A DNA stretch of 64,000 bases from Chaunax sp. Z400 (GCA_037577475.1 CM075203.1:22475397-22539396), one strand, 5' to 3'. Positions 23,259 through 40,204 are shown, counted from the first letter of the stretch. The notes: generated by a model not told the origin, from the letters alone. Numbers and translations are program-made.

Positions 23259-26200
23259 GTATTGTAATAGCCATACTTTTTCGTCAGCCCATTCCTCGAT
23301 GGTGTTGGAGTGTGATGCAGCTGAAGTTCAGTGATAATCAACATTTCCAGTCTGTGTTCTTCTGAATCTCTTATTTAAAGTAATGAGGATATTTTGTTTC
23401 ACTGCTATTGTTTTCAAACTGCAGCCTTAATCCAGCTGATGCTTGAAAAGAACAGGCGATTTAATTGAAAAATGAGTGGTTTTTGTTTGTTTATTACTCT
23501 TATTTGACCTGTATGCTGATTCTGAATTGTTTGTGTTGACTCCTCTGAAACACACTCCAGAGGGAAACACTGCTTTGTGAAAAACCACCCAAAAATGATG
23601 ATAAAATCAGCTGCATCTCCACCAATCAGGGCTCAGAGGAGCGTGGGTAAAGTGTAAAGCCATGGGGTGGAACCAGCCCATTTGTCACTGCTGCTGCTTT
23701 GATGGAGACCATTACCTCTGTGCAAACTGTCTGGCTTCAGTGTGTCTTGAACTGTGTGCTTGCAGCTTAGTGTTGTTCTGAGCTTTTTGTGACCAGACTT
23801 TTTCATATGTTTGGGCCCATACTGACATGTCCTTCATCCTCACAATGTGCTGTTATTGCCACATGTCATCCTCTTTTTGAACAAGCCTTTCAGTTTGGGA
23901 GAAGAAATATATCTGTAACACTTCCAACATCATACAGCTCTGATTTAAATGCTGTTCAGAACTAATTTTGACAAATTCTGACCAGTACTTACAATACCAA
24001 TTGTCAACTGGTGTCCCATGGGCCACATCTGACCTGCCAAACGTCTCATCAGGAACACAGAATATTACTGAATTCAGAAAATGCTGGCTCAGTCCACCCT
24101 GGAGCGACTGTGCCGACTTCTGGCAATGAGTCAAATAATCTGTAATTCACAGCTAGTTCACCTGTTCTACAAAGTCAAATTACTCTTCATCTTCATCTTC
24201 CCTCCTCGTGGACCCCCCTCCGCGGTGAGACCTCAGGTAGCTCTGGAGCTGTTGGAGAGACACCAAACGTGTCTGTTAGAAGCTGAAGTTGGCTTTGTTT
24301 TGTTTGATGAACTTGTGAGACTCAATCTAGTGTTTTTGTTTGCTACCTGAGATCCTGAAGTGGAGCGTCCTGTTGAGATAGAGGTAGAGCGCGTACCTCT
24401 GCATAGGTCAAATAATCATACACATGCCTCACCCGTCCCTAACTCCTCCATACAGATTGGTGAACATTGCTTCAGTAGGTTTTGTGTAAATAAGGCAAAT
24501 GTTGACAAATGCCCATCTAGCAATGTTAAGGAAAGTTCTAAAAAAACATCATGGCTCCGCCCCTTTATCCATAGCCTCTTTTACACAGAGATCAGGCAAC
24601 AGCGCCACAACAATGTCCCATCTCTATGCCTGAACAATACTAGAGTGGAACAACAACGCTCCGGTGTGTGATTTTAAGTAGCGTGTCGCTGTTCCACGAG
24701 CAAAGGAGGCATGACGTTTAACACAACAGCGTCTGGGTCTAGAGTGATGACTAATGCTTACCTTACACTGGAAGCCTAGAAGACAAGTTTTACACCCTCT
24801 CACATCTAAAGACAGTTTGTCATCAGTCATCACACACCATAGGATTTTATTTATTAATTTTATAAAGACTGGGCTCACTAATTACAAGACTACACTGAGA
24901 TTCTATTGAGATTATTTCCCACCATGCTGCTGGTGGAAAATGTACAGAAACTCCTCACTCCACACCTCTAATTTCTCCTCTTTTTCCACCGTTCAAGAGA
25001 GTCGAGGCTCCCCAGAGTCCCTCATATCTACCCGGTTTGCTCCTTCCTGTTTGGTGCTGACAGAGCGCACCTATTGGTCGTTGACAATGTTCACGTGACT
25101 GAATGTCACCATCGGAACATCAAGACGTTTTCTGATCACATTACACCTAATGATCCAGATGACAGGAGCACGCCTCAACTCTGGTAAAACTACCATGATT
25201 TTATTAAGACATTGGAAAGTTGTCTGTGACAGTGAAACCTCTTGAGATGTCGTTAGGTGTAAGGTTGTAAAACGATTATCGTTAACGTTATCTCGTCCTC
25301 TGATCTGATGATAAGGAGCTCTCAAACGTGCTGTTTCTCCAGTTTGAAGACATTTTCAGTTGACCATCTTATTTTTTGAGTTTGCTGCTAACTGCTACTG
25401 GCTGCTTCCAAGTCTTCTGGTTTGAGCTGCATGCATAATATGTCATCAAAACGTCACAGCCCTGTCCTGCCATTCAACCTTCCACCCCATTTCACCTTCA
25501 TTGCATTCACACAGAACGTCAGGGTGGAGTAAGGGTGCACCAGGCCAGCACTGAAAATGCTGTATGAATGGGACTCATGTCTGCACCAAAATTTAATGGG
25601 CTCTTTCATGGCCCATGAGCCACCAGTCCACCATGTTTTGTAGAAATCTGTTCAGTGGTTTCTTAGCAATCCTGTGAACAACAACAATATCAAACAAACA
25701 AAACAAACAACAAACAAACTAAAAAATGGACTTGGATGAACCACAACTTCTTTGGGGAGGTAATTATAGGCCAATTTCTTTGTATAATCCTGACCCTTGC
25801 ACAACCTTGATCTATAGATGCTTACAGATGTCCAGATTATGTACTCCAGTGATTTAGCATTACACTCCTGGAGCATTGTTGAACTCATGATGAATAATGT
25901 TGAACTACTGTGGGTTCTGTCTGAGAATGTGTGGTAGTATGCTTATGTAGCAGGGGGATGCCCTCATCTCAGCTACTTTGTACGCAAATACTATCATTTG
26001 GTATCTTAAACTGTTTTAGGTGTAATCTAGCTGTAATTAGCATCTGTGAGTCCCATCGTACAAGGGAAACCTGGAAAAACTCCAACAAGACTCTGACTTT
26101 TACTTCTAAATCGACTTCTAATGCAAACTGTGAAAAACAGTCAGCTTTTTTGCAAAGTTGAAAATAAACCTTGTGTTAAATTTTCTCATCACCTCTATCT

Positions 26201-27398
26201 CTGAGTTCTGTACTTGGGTGCATTAACTGAGAAATATAACACAAATAGGGATAAAATATCTGTTATGACAGCCATCAGGGTAAGAGGGTGAGATTCTATG
26301 AGGACCTAGCAACTGGCATACACAACAGTGTGACAAGAAGCAGCTCCATTCCATGGGAACACGGTCCGGTGAGATTCCTTCAGCTTGGCTGCTGGTGACA
26401 CACAATGAACAATCTCATATCTTTTAAGCAGGCAAAGCACAGAACTTTACCAGGTCCCTAAAGGGACTGGTGCAAGATAATGCACTAATTATCTGCACTT
26501 CACAGACAGTTTATAGTTGAGGTTATGAAAAGAGTTAATATTGGATGTAAGTATGTTCTAACTATGTTTGTTTTACACTGTTCTGACTCAGTAATTAGCC
26601 AAATCAGTAGAGTCAGGTTGACTCTTACAGGTGTGTGGAGCCACTTGCTGGAAGACATGAAGCAGGTATTCCTCTCAAATTTAAGGAACATTTTTGTTGC
26701 TTTATGTGAAATAATAGGCTCATTTGTCACAATTACAAAAAGACAGCTTTGGCAATGTTGTCATCTGAAGAAAAGAAAAAAAACTTTAGTTTGCGGGATC
26801 CTTCCAAGTCTTCCTCTAAAACAAACTGGTGACAACACTCTACTGTGTAATAGTCTGAATTTATATTTAAAACAAATGAGGAGGGTCCAGAAAATTTTCA
26901 CAAATTTACCATTTCATAGCCCTCAGCTAGACTTGAACTGTAATTTTGTAAAAAATCCCATCAGACTTGTGCACAATAAAACATCCAACCAACAATGTCA
27001 GATTTATCTGTGGAGACTATTTGGTAACAGCTAAAACCTCAGAGAGAAAGCCACAGGCATTGTGTGGACAGAAAGCCAAATTTAGCTTATCTTATTTTGG
27101 ACTGTCAGCAGTGAATGGGGGAGGGCTGATTGGAGCCACTGTAGTGACAACAGAGTTGCCCATTGCTATGCTAATGTTCTGTTCATTCCATGCAACAACC
27201 AGAGGCTTTCTCTACCTCTTTCCTTTCCAGCTAAATGACATATGAAGCACTATCTAGAAATATTGTACCCATCTGCAGCGCTTTAGACACAGTGTCTCAC
27301 ACATTTTTAAACAAGAGAACTGGTTGGTTGAATTATGTGGGATATCTATACATGAACTTCTAAGCAAAAAAAATGCTTTACATTCATCAATATATATA
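23257..27398. other. Intergenic, no gene recognised
   Basis: No recognisable protein, RNA gene or intact mobile element in about 4 kb. The longest frame (plus strand, 26525-27034, 169 codons) has no domain I recognise, a composition typical of non-coding AT-rich DNA, and no supporting splice or promoter context. A moderately CpG-containing patch lies at 24200-24750 and is unexplained. Confidence 0.5.
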
Positions 27399-27529
27399 CA
27401 GTACTGTGCAAAAGTCTTAGGCAGGTGTGAAGAAATGCTGTAAAGAATTGATGCTGTTTTGAAGGCAAAGGGTGGTCTGCCCAAAGTCTTAGGCAGGTCA
27501 CACCTGCTTAAGACTTTTGCACAGTACTG
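27399..27529. mobile_element. 131-bp Tc1/mariner-type miniature element
   Basis: It begins CAGTACTGTGCAAAAGTCTT and ends with the inverse (AAGACTTTTGCACAGTACTG), flanked on both sides by TA, the target site of Tc1/mariner elements. The ~30-bp inverted ends differ at one base (TTAGGC versus TTAAGC). An internal AAAGTCTTAGGCAGGT block repeats part of the terminus. It has no coding capacity. Confidence 0.88.
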
Positions 27530-28747
27530 TATATATAATATATATATATATATATTATATATACAGTATATATATATTCATAATGACCAGTAACTGAATG
27601 AAAGTGCAAAAAAAAACGTATGTCTTCCCTCTTAATCCAAATCTAAAACTCAGTGAATGAAGTCTGAACCTGATTCATGCTGGGTTACATGTCAACCAGT
27701 AATAGTGAACAGTGACAACAGCTGCACATGTGGCTCATGGTTTTCGGGCCTGTATACTCTGCTAAATGCCCTCACAGGTCTGCTACTGTTTAAAACACAC
27801 CATCACATGTTAATACTGTATATAAACCAGTGCTGTTGTTGATGAACACACCAGCTCAATGTTTGTCAGTGTTCAGCCCCAGACACACCAGAATGAGTGA
27901 GAAAACTACCAGCGACCAGCTCTTGTGTCACCTGGGGCAGGGCCAGAAAATGGCTCTTGAGCACCCCACAAAACTACAACCGACAGCCAACGTTCTGTGC
28001 CTGCAAGAGAGGAGATAACTCTCCATACCAGCAGGTGGCGGTAGTCTGTATTTGTCAGTCAAAACGGGAAACCAGAAGACTGCAAATATTTAAACCACTG
28101 TGAAGCAGCGTTTGGGTGTTAGATGGCCTTCAGTTGCTTTATTCCACATGACCATGCCGGTGTGAAATATGTGTGCATTGGAATGATGGATGAAAACTGA
28201 GAAGAGCCCTCTGTGTGTTCGGTCTTCACTGTAGTCATTGCTTCTTCTCTTCTTTGGCACAGATTTGCTTATAGCTGAAAACCCAACCAGTGATTTCTCT
28301 CACTGACAGGCTCTGCCACCAATTCAACATGCTAAATCAGCCAGAACCAAGGGATGATAAGAGCCGTTGGTGTCGGACACGCCACAAAACCTAGAGCCAA
28401 AGATGCTCACCAATGGCCCAACACTGGCCAACGGTCGACTGCGGCTGTGTGTGTGGACTGCAGATGATGTGAACTCAACCAAAACATTTTACAGTAACTT
28501 TACTGAAAATATTATAACAAAATGTAGCTGATATTTTCATTTACAGTGCATATGCTTTATTCTCTGTGTATTCTATTCCTTGGCAATACTACTTCAACAC
28601 ATCTGTTATAGATATATTTTGGACAGTTGACCATTATGATAGAAAGGTCTTATTGTTGTCACAGAGATCTCCTGAAACGAACCTCAAGTTGAGCAGAACT
28701 TCCCCTGAGAAGAGGGCTGATGATTGTGGAACTTGATGAGGGGGTTG

Positions 28748-28749
<2 letters not shown>
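27530..28749. other. Intergenic, no gene recognised
   Basis: It begins with a short AT microsatellite (27530-27578) into which the miniature element may have inserted. No coding homology is seen. It contains one CTCF-like site, listed separately. Confidence 0.5.
28028..28041 (+). promoter_or_regulatory. CTCF-like motif
   Basis: CCAGCAGGTGGCGG fits the core CTCF consensus (CCASYAGRKGGC) at every constrained position. A single motif in intergenic DNA can be chance or repeat-borne, and occupancy is unknown. Confidence 0.35.

Positions 28750-28843
<94 letters not shown>
28750..28843. repeat. (GT)n microsatellite
   Basis: About 94 bp of nearly pure GT repeat. Confidence 0.97.
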
Positions 28844-28846
<3 letters not shown>

Positions 28847-30049
28847 TGTTGGGGGGAGGGGTCAGTGGCAGGAAGGACCCACCTCCTCCCACCCTCTCTC
28901 TCCACCCCCCAGCCAGGCCCTTTGTTCCCTGATGATGTATGAGACAGCATCTCCCTTGGAGTACCACAGGAACATGACAGCGGAGCAACAACCCTGTCCC
29001 ATAATGGAGACTGATGGGACGGCTCCCGCTCTCTTCACTTTGTCCACTACTAAGATTGAGTTGGCGCGGCACTCCAGGCCCCAATGGGGCCCATGAACAG
29101 CTTTGGGAAGGGCCCTCGTAAGTGAAGACTCAACCTGACGGCAGCTCGTGTCTGTCTGTCCGCCATTGCCTGACAGGTAGATGGATGGATGGGTGGAAGG
29201 ATGGACGGGGACCTGCGCATGTCTTTGTGGGCTGGATGACAGTGGAGGAGAGGTGAGGGGATCCCTGGTCCTCTGGTTCCTGTTGGACATTCCTGAGATG
29301 GCTGAGCTTATCAAAGGCCATCTTTTCCCAGAGCATTCATACTGAGTGAATGTCACTCTGAACGAGGATGTCACAGTGCTGCAAAGTAGGATTCAGTTAG
29401 AATTCATCATGAGGGATGACATCAGCAAACAGATGGGCAACATTTTGGTAATATACTGTATGTCATAAAGATATTCAGGGTATATACTGTATGTTAAGTG
29501 CATTCTACATTCCAGTCAATCATTTCTTCCCCATGTTAGCAACATGGATAATGTAGCGCAACACAGTTAATCAGTCAGTTTAATACAAATATTCAAGCTT
29601 CACAGCAAATGTCTCCAAAAGACTTTGATGATCCTTCAACTTTTATCTAGCAGCACCATAAGGTTGATATTTATAGTTTTGACTGAAATATCTCAACATC
29701 GGACATTCCGTTATTCCTTTGGCTTGGATGTTCATGTTCCCCTCAGGATGAAAAACAATCGGTTGAGTGATCCCTTAACTTTTCATCTAGCACCATCAGT
29801 AGGTACAAATTCCAAATTGCCCAATAGTTTTTTTTGCTCTTTTTCTTATGAAGAAATTTCTACAAAACTAACGACATCATCATCATCCTCAGCTTTACTT
29901 TTCTGATATACAGTAGATAAAAACTAAACTAATATGACTGATAAACTCATGTACGCACTGAAATCAGAGCAACAACTTTCCAAGGAGCTTGTGAAAACAT
30001 TTTTATTTATTTAGAACTTCAACCTGCTGATGGCCCTGTAAATAAGGGG
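28844..30049. other. Intergenic with a dispersed repeat
   Basis: No gene is recognised. About 29625-29830 carries the block CTTTTATCTAGCAGCACCAT and a second, related CTTTTCATCTAGCACCATCA. Phrases like these recur in fish genomic repeats, so this is probably a mobile-element relic of unknown class. Confidence 0.45.
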
Positions 30050-30200
30050 ATGGGGTGCAGTCAGTGCAGTGAGTAGGACGCCCCATGCACCAAGGCCTTC
30101 CAGTGGCCCTTTGCCACATGTCGTCCTCCTCTTTCTCCCATATTTCCTGTCACATCTTCAGCTGTCCTATCAAATAAAGGGAAAAATGCCTGAAAAAAAG
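30050..30200 (+). mobile_element. tRNA-derived SINE, copy 1 of family A
   Basis: The head GCAGTGAGTAGGACGCCCCA resembles box A, followed by the body TTTGCCACATGTCGTCC, TTTCCTGTCACATCTTC and the 3' signature CTGTCCTATCAAATAAAGG. The same 3' signature marks three further copies in this window. Confidence 0.7.
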
Positions 30201-30568
30201 TGACATGGCTGTCTGTACCAAATTGTTTTCAACAGATGTAAATCTGAACCAATATTTAAACCTCATGGTGTCACCTGGGGAAAAGTCAGTGCTCACACTG
30301 GATGAGCCCTGCTTTGACATTTCCTGATCCGTATACTCCCAAAAGGAGGAACCCTGCAGACTAATGACGCCATCGTCTCAAACCTTACATTGATGTAACA
30401 GCCCAAACTCTTAGCCCTGAAGATAATAAAAAGCATCCAAATTAGTGTAATGATAAGGCTTCAGAGGGAGAATGATGATGAAATGAGAAAAATGAGGACA
30501 GAGGAACACAGAAAGACAAACAAGGAGGTGACAGACGCTTAGTGGCTTAGATGCTGGTGGAGATCATA

Positions 30569-31804
<1,236 letters not shown>

Positions 31805-31942
31805 CACAGCATCATTGGGGTTCAGAGTCTTGTTCAAGGATATTTTGACATGTAGATTGCAGGGGATGGGGATTTAACCAACAACCTTCTGATAGGTGGA
31901 TGACCGCTCCTGACCACTTCCTGAGTTACAGCCACTGGCCAT
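31805..31942 (-). mobile_element. SINE of the 12.4-kb family, minus strand
   Basis: Read on the minus strand it gives CTCAGGAAGTGGTCAGGAGC, GGTTGTTGGTTAAATCCCC, a CCTTGAACAAGACTCTGAAC block and CCCAATGATGCTG. The order and wording match the 12.4-kb SINE. Confidence 0.65.
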
Positions 31943-33054
31943 TTTAAGCACAAGTTTGTAAGAATTTGTGCAAGTGAGCAATTATTAAATGATCCTTTAC
32001 CAAGATCATCCATCCACCTTACAAGTGTGACATATCAAACTCATTAAACAACATGATTATTGCACAGATGTGTCGAGTTTTTACTTCAACTCATGAAACA
32101 TGGGAGCAAAACCAAGCGTTTGCTGTTACATTACATTTCTGTTGAGTGTATATTCTATTAGTGCCCCTAATTCCTACAAACTGGACCTTTATTTAAATGG
32201 AGTGACATTTGCAAGTTTCACGTATTTATGTTTGTGATGTTGTCTATGCCATAAACAGAAGCAGCATGTGTGTGTCATGGGGGGAACCTGCAGATCCAAA
32301 ACAAGGAAGTGAAATTGGGTGATCAAGGCCAGCTCATAGGTCATGCAAGATTGAAAAGGCAGTCCTCTCAGTTTATGTGTATGTGGACAAATGTGTGCCA
32401 GTAGTGATTTTTGAAAGTCATGCTGCTAAATACAGTCAAATTGTACCACTCCATGACATACGTACGTCACTCAAATGTGGGGGTTTGGACGAGGAGGTGG
32501 TTTGGCAAAACAGTGACTGGCTCACTGATAGGAAGGAGTAGCATTGTCATAGTAACAGTCCATCCTAAATATGCTGCTAGAAAAGTTTTTTGTTTTTTTA
32601 CCCAAAAAAAAAACAGTATTCCAGCAAACGACAACGTGCTAGGAAGAATAAGTGTCAATTCTTGTTTTTAGTTATCTAGGTGAAGGAATGTGAATCCTGA
32701 GATAAAGATAAAGATCATGGTTATGGGGCGCTGATTGTAAAGTATTCTGCCACATTCAGCTCCAAGCAATGTTTAAAAAGACGTGAAATTTTTTAAAGTC
32801 ACTTTTTTTAATCACATTTACAGCAATATTTATGAACTTTGTCATATTTCTTGTAAAATATATTAAATGTATGTGTTAAAATGTAGATGTCAAATCTAAA
32901 TATTAAATGTTAAACTTAAATATTAAATCTATATAGAATTTTGAATCTAAATCTAAATGTGTGTCACAAAACGAAACATTGAGTTAAAATGCAAATTCAC
33001 ACCACCGGTCAGCAGAAGTACCAAAATAAAAGCTTGATAAAGAAGCCAGGCTAT
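31943..33054. other. Intergenic, no gene recognised
   Basis: AT-rich, with short direct repeats of AAATATTAAAT (32870-32930). No gene is seen. Confidence 0.5.
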
Positions 33055-33195
33055 CCTCAGAGCATGGGTTCGATTCCGACCCGTGGCCATTTGCCTCATG
33101 TCTCCCCCCCCCCACTCTCTGTCCCACATTTCCTGTCCCGTCTTAGGCTGTCCTATCAATAAAGGCAAAAAATGGCCCAAAAAATAACTTAAAAA
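33055..33195 (+). mobile_element. tRNA-derived SINE, copy 2 of family A
   Basis: A clear box B, GGTTCGATTCC at 33067-33077, is followed by CCGTGGCCATTTGCC, a C-run, CCTGTCCCGTCTTAGG and CTGTCCTATCAATAAAGGC. The head is truncated. Confidence 0.75.
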
Positions 33196-34630
33196 ACAAT
33201 AAAGTGAGGAAGATTTAAGTCAAGGTGCTGCTAGGTTTTACAATTTAGCGCCGACACCTTTTCACTGCTTACTTTTAGCTGAGGGGATGTGGAGGACACG
33301 TATGTCTGCTCTGCAACAGCCCACCAGACGGGATGCATGAGGAGGGGACAGTTTGGGATATCAAACGTACTTTTATTTTGTTTGCATATATAATATATAA
33401 TGAGAGGAGAGTGTATTTTAATCAGCCTTTGTCTCAAACAGATTTGTACTTAACAAGTTTATTACCAAGGAACACGAAACAACAGATGTTCATGATGTCT
33501 GTGACTGACTCAAAGTTTCACATGGCTTTTAGCAGATGTCTGAGAATCATGTATTCTTCTTACCATTTGTGAATCCACTTTAGTACAAAGCATGAGGAAA
33601 AGTGTTTCCAAGCTATACTTCATATAGCTGTAGCCAGGACCCGTAGTCAGACGCGTTATCCATTGAATAAAGAGTAGCTATGGAAATAGATTGATTGTAC
33701 CAGTACAGCATACCAGCAGCAGTGACCGGGTGCTTTGCTGACTGTTGGGGAGGGAACTGATAAAATTACAATACGACCATATGACAAGTAGCTGTGAATG
33801 TACGGTCTTTGCTTTGTCTTACTGCTGGCCTCTACCCTCATTGCTAAGCTACCACTGGATGATGAAGATGATGGCTGATCTGATTCTGGTAGTAGACTAT
33901 TTACCACGTCTCTGACCAGACACTGACCAGCCATACGCTGTCATATGGGGATGTTGGGACATGGCAACAGGGGCATCTAACACTGCTAATGATCTGTTTT
34001 TTTGTGATAAGTAGCATAACAATCATTATTTTGACTAAGCCAGATGACATCCCAGGGTGCCACAGCACCCCAGTTGAGAAGGGCTCTCCTAGTTGTAATT
34101 GTTGATCTAGTGGTTCATATTATCTTAACTATTATTGGATGGATTGGCTTTCATGTTTGGTACAGGTGTTTACGATGGACTGTCATGATTTTGTCACGAT
34201 CCAGAGAACTTGATCTTTATCCTCTTGCAGGTTTAAGACAAACTGACTCTGAATTCACCATGTCTCCAAACCCTCCCCATCATGGCTTTATTCACAAGAG
34301 TATCCCAGTATACTGATTATGATACATGTTCATTTCTGATGTCCTGCCCATGTGCTGGGAAATTCCTCTACCAATTAGTTTAGTGCAAAAGCCAGTTTTT
34401 TAACAGATGAGCCATGGAGACTGCTGCCATGTTCTGTGTGTGGTTATCCTTCAAATGGCAGAGCCCAGACTCAATGATGTGGAAATATTGGTTATGGATT
34501 TGTTATGGTCTCATTCATCTCTCTCTCTCTCACTGTCTGATAACATCAGGTCCTCTCTGCTAAATGACAGATCATTCCACCTCAAACACCACAGCGCCCA
34601 AAGCTGACCAATTCATCAGCTCACTTTATT

Positions 34631-34632
<2 letters not shown>
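33196..34632. other. Intergenic, no gene recognised
   Basis: No gene is seen. About 34100-34200 (ATTGGATGGATTGGCTTTCA) resembles part of a dispersed fish repeat. Confidence 0.45.
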
Positions 34633-34965
<333 letters not shown>

Positions 34966-35046
34966 TCCTACTCATGGTAGGAAGGGATGAAACTGTGAAA
35001 AGCAGTGTAGTTCTATTCTCTCTCTCACTGCAGTATGCTCCCGCAC

Positions 35047-35561
35047 AACACCAGGGGCCTCATTTCTAACGGTTGCTGCGCACAAAAAAGTAGCATCAGC
35101 GGGTTGAAATGTGTGTAAACATCTTTCACCACAAAGGTTGGCATTTATAGGGAATTTCTATGCAGAAAAAGGTTCAGATTTCTACTTTCACCCTGCAGCG
35201 CAAACAATATAATGACATTAAATTACATTTACATATTATAACAAATAAATATAGACCATATCCACCATCAGAGGCAGGTTTATACATTATGAAATATATA
35301 TGTGCTGATGTGTGTTTTACATTCATCTGTGATTTTACTTCTGACTCAACTTTATTTAGTGATAAAACCATTGAGTGTCTCTGATTCTGACTCTACAGCA
35401 GGGTGAAAGTATACGTAGAAATCTGAGCCTTTTTCTGCTGAGAAATTCTCTATAAATACCAACGTTTGAGGTGAAAGATGTTTACACACATTTAACCCCT
35501 GTTTACACTTTTTTTTACTTTTTTGTGCACATCAACCTTTAGAAATGAGGCCCCTGGTGTT
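35047..35561. mobile_element. 515-bp foldback miniature transposon
   Basis: The left end AACACCAGGGGCCTCATTTC and the right end, on the opposite strand, are the same for 20 bases. Similarity continues inward through GTGTGTAAACATCTTTCACC, TTTATAG and AAATTTCT/CAGAAAAAGG to a CTTTCACCCTGC block around the centre, so each arm is roughly 170 bp. There is no coding capacity. A related single arm lies in bms1 intron DNA at 52.2 kb. Confidence 0.85.
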
Positions 35562-35875
35562 AACATCCGTCCTGAGTGATCACAAGTAGACAGCTGTAAG
35601 TACAGGTGTGAATGTAGCGAAGACGCATTAAGAATGTATTTGAGATCCGATCAGTCAGACTACATTCTGAGGTGGTCGAGGCCCCATGTGGCCTCATTCT
35701 TTCAGGAGAGTAAATGTTTGTGTCCTGGGTCACACTGAACTGTTTCACCTGATTTCACCACTGAACTAGTGAACACAGCATCCCCTTGAAATATCAAACA
35801 TTTTTCTGCCTTCTTATAAATTCTGCATTAAATGCAACACATTTGTCAACATTCAGCAGTTTAGAATTGTTTACA

Positions 35876-36020
35876 TCAGGGTAGTGCAGTGGTTAGAGCA
35901 CCCCCATGTACAGAGACTATAGTCCTCTAGAGGTCGGCGCGGGTTCCAAGACATGCTGCCGTCTCCCCCACTCTCTCTTCCACATTTCCTGTCACCTCTT
36001 TGGCTGTCCTATCAAATAAT
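35876..36020 (+). mobile_element. tRNA-derived SINE, copy 3 of family A
   Basis: It has a good box A-like head (GTAGTGCAGTGGTTAGAGCA), a degenerate box B (GCGGGTTCCAAG), the TTTCCTGTCACCTCTTTGG body and the CTGTCCTATCAAATAA 3' signature. Confidence 0.75.
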
Positions 36021-38174
<2,154 letters not shown>

Positions 38175-39108
38175 GCTTTCTTTAAATAGTAGGGTTTTAT
38201 GCTCCCCATGGTGTCGTACACTGTTGACATTAAATCTAAGTAAACTAGAAATAAATCAATCCTTACACACGTTTTTTTTTCATAAGAATCTCACCATGAA
38301 TACAGACAGAGTTGAATATTTGGAGGTATGTTGAACAGTTTAAGTAAAACACATTTATCTGAATATTATGAAATTACCAAAAGAACTATTTAGAAAGTCA
38401 GCAGTATTATCAGTGTTGTCAGGGTTTTTCGTCACTTGGTTTTTCCTTACAAGTATTAACCTTAAAGGTTTGAGTCAAGTCAAGAATGAAATAAGTCAAG
38501 ATCAGAAAAAGTTGAGTCAAGTTCAGGTCAAGCAAATTACAAATCACATGAGGATCTAATTATTTGTAATGTTTAGTATTTTCATCTTTCAGTCCTTTGG
38601 GGCCTACATTTTACCAAAGCTCAAAGACCTCCCAGCAGAAAGAATGTAAGTCCTCTGTTCTCTTTTCACTGGATTATCTCTTCCTCCAGGGATGCAACTG
38701 TTTAATCCTCCAGACACAAAATCAAAAAATCTCAATCAAAAATGCCTCTAATTAAAACATCTGTGTTCCACAGTATGTGTAACATTGTACAGGCTTGTGT
38801 TGAAAAAGACAATAATTAATCCTGATTAATGTGTTTGCATTTTTATTGTTACTTTATTAGCTGCAGCAAACACATCATGTTTTCAGTTCAGTTTGCTGAA
38901 CTGGTCAGATTTTCAGTGTGGAGCAGAGTCACAGGAAGGACCCATTAACCCAATTTCCAGCAGTGGGCCGTCTGTGCCTTGACACTAACTTTAATTTGTG
39001 TGTCAGCACACCAGTATTCTTGTCAAAGTGTGTAAGTGATTTTTAATCATTTATTATTTGAATAAGTATTTTTTGTCATTGCTTTTATAGTAGTTGTAGT
39101 TTTGTAGG
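38175..39108. other. Intergenic, no gene recognised
   Basis: No coding homology is seen. 38460-38530 is a short run of AAGTCAAG-like steps. Confidence 0.5.
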
Positions 39109-39350
39109 GGCAGCTGTGGTTCAGGAGGTAGAGTGGTCACCCACTTATGGAAAGGTGGTGGTTTGATTCCCTGTGGTCTAGATGTTCCATTGGTGTGTGA
39201 GTGATTGTGTGAATGGTTAGCGCTCACTGATGAGCAGCTGGATCCTTCTTGCATGTCATCCTCTGTGTGTGAATGGGTGAATGCTGGCTGGTGTTGTAAA
39301 GCGCTTTGAGTGGTCAGTCAGACTAGAAGGTTTTATATAAATATAGTCCA
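39109..39350 (+). mobile_element. tRNA-derived SINE, longer form of the 12.4-kb family
   Basis: The head CTGTGGTTCAGGAGGTAGAG is followed by GGTGGTTTGATTCC (box B-like), a GTGTGTGAATGGGTGAATG block and TGTAAAGCGCTTTGAGTGGT, then an AT-rich end TATATAAATATAGTCCA. The head matches the SINE at 12.4 kb. The tail is different. Confidence 0.7.
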
Positions 39351-40204
39351 GTCACCATTTTAGAAGTAGAATTATAATAACATGCTTTAATTATCATTAA
39401 ATACTGGTTACGTATGATAAATTCAGATACAGTTGACATGTCCAGTATTGTGTTGTAAATTTACAAGAATACGGTTATGAACTGCAAATGTATTTCAAAT
39501 ATACTGCAATTCTAAAATACAGTAAGAAACCGTAAAAAAGAATGCACTGTGCAGGTGTAGCTGCTGCCTCTTCATGCACATTTAGAGTGAAAGGTTTTCC
39601 AGTGGACTCACCCCAAAACATTTCTGGAGCATTAGCAGCATTCTCCTAAACAACTGAAGAAAGGGAAGATCCTTAACCTTTCATATGTCTGTGGGTGAAT
39701 TTACACACATTCAATCCTGTACACAACTTAGACAGTGTGCAAAATAATGCTGTTAGCTGAGAGGCTACAGTGACTGTATCATCCTAAATAGGAATATAAG
39801 TACCATTTTTTCACATCAGTTTAGATGTTGGAGTTTCTGGAGACCTGGATTACACTGTATGATCTTTATGGAGTCATTTCATGTTTGTTTTTGGTTGTTT
39901 TTTAGGCCTTAAAAGAAGTAATAACTTTCTTCAGTTTTTTTTACGAGAATGTTGTTTTGCTGTGAAGCTCCAAAAATGTTTTATGAACTAAAAACCTTCA
40001 CTGGATGGTGTGTATTTTGATTAGATAATGACCCAGAGTTCATTTTTGAGTGAACCTTTAATATTGCGAAAATGGCATTTGGCCTTGACAGTCAATGTCA
40101 TTCATCTTAAAATTCTGTAAATTCATTAGCACTGTTTCCTCACTGCAAGAAGGTCTTGGGCTCAAATCCACCAGATTGGGATTCTTCGGTGTGGAGTTTG
40201 CATG
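39351..40204. other. Intergenic with miniature-element end
   Basis: Near 39590-39660 and 39890-40061 are blocks (CCAAAACATTTCTGGAGCAT; GTGAAGCTCCAAAAATG) also found in bms1 introns near 52.9-53.4 kb and 58.5 kb. The right end, on the minus strand, is TTAAAGGTTCACTCAAAAAT, the inverse of the 36656 end, so this is probably a decayed TTAA-type miniature transposon. A head fragment of the 17.2-kb SINE-like repeat overlaps at about 40130-40205. Confidence 0.5.

Noticed and set aside
26525..27034. 169-codon plus-strand frame
   Set aside because: No recognisable domain, no splice or promoter context, and composition like the surrounding AT-rich DNA. Conserved synonymous bias in relatives would be needed to revive it.
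33055..33090. tRNA gene
   Set aside because: A box B match is present but there is no full cloverleaf; it is the head of a SINE.
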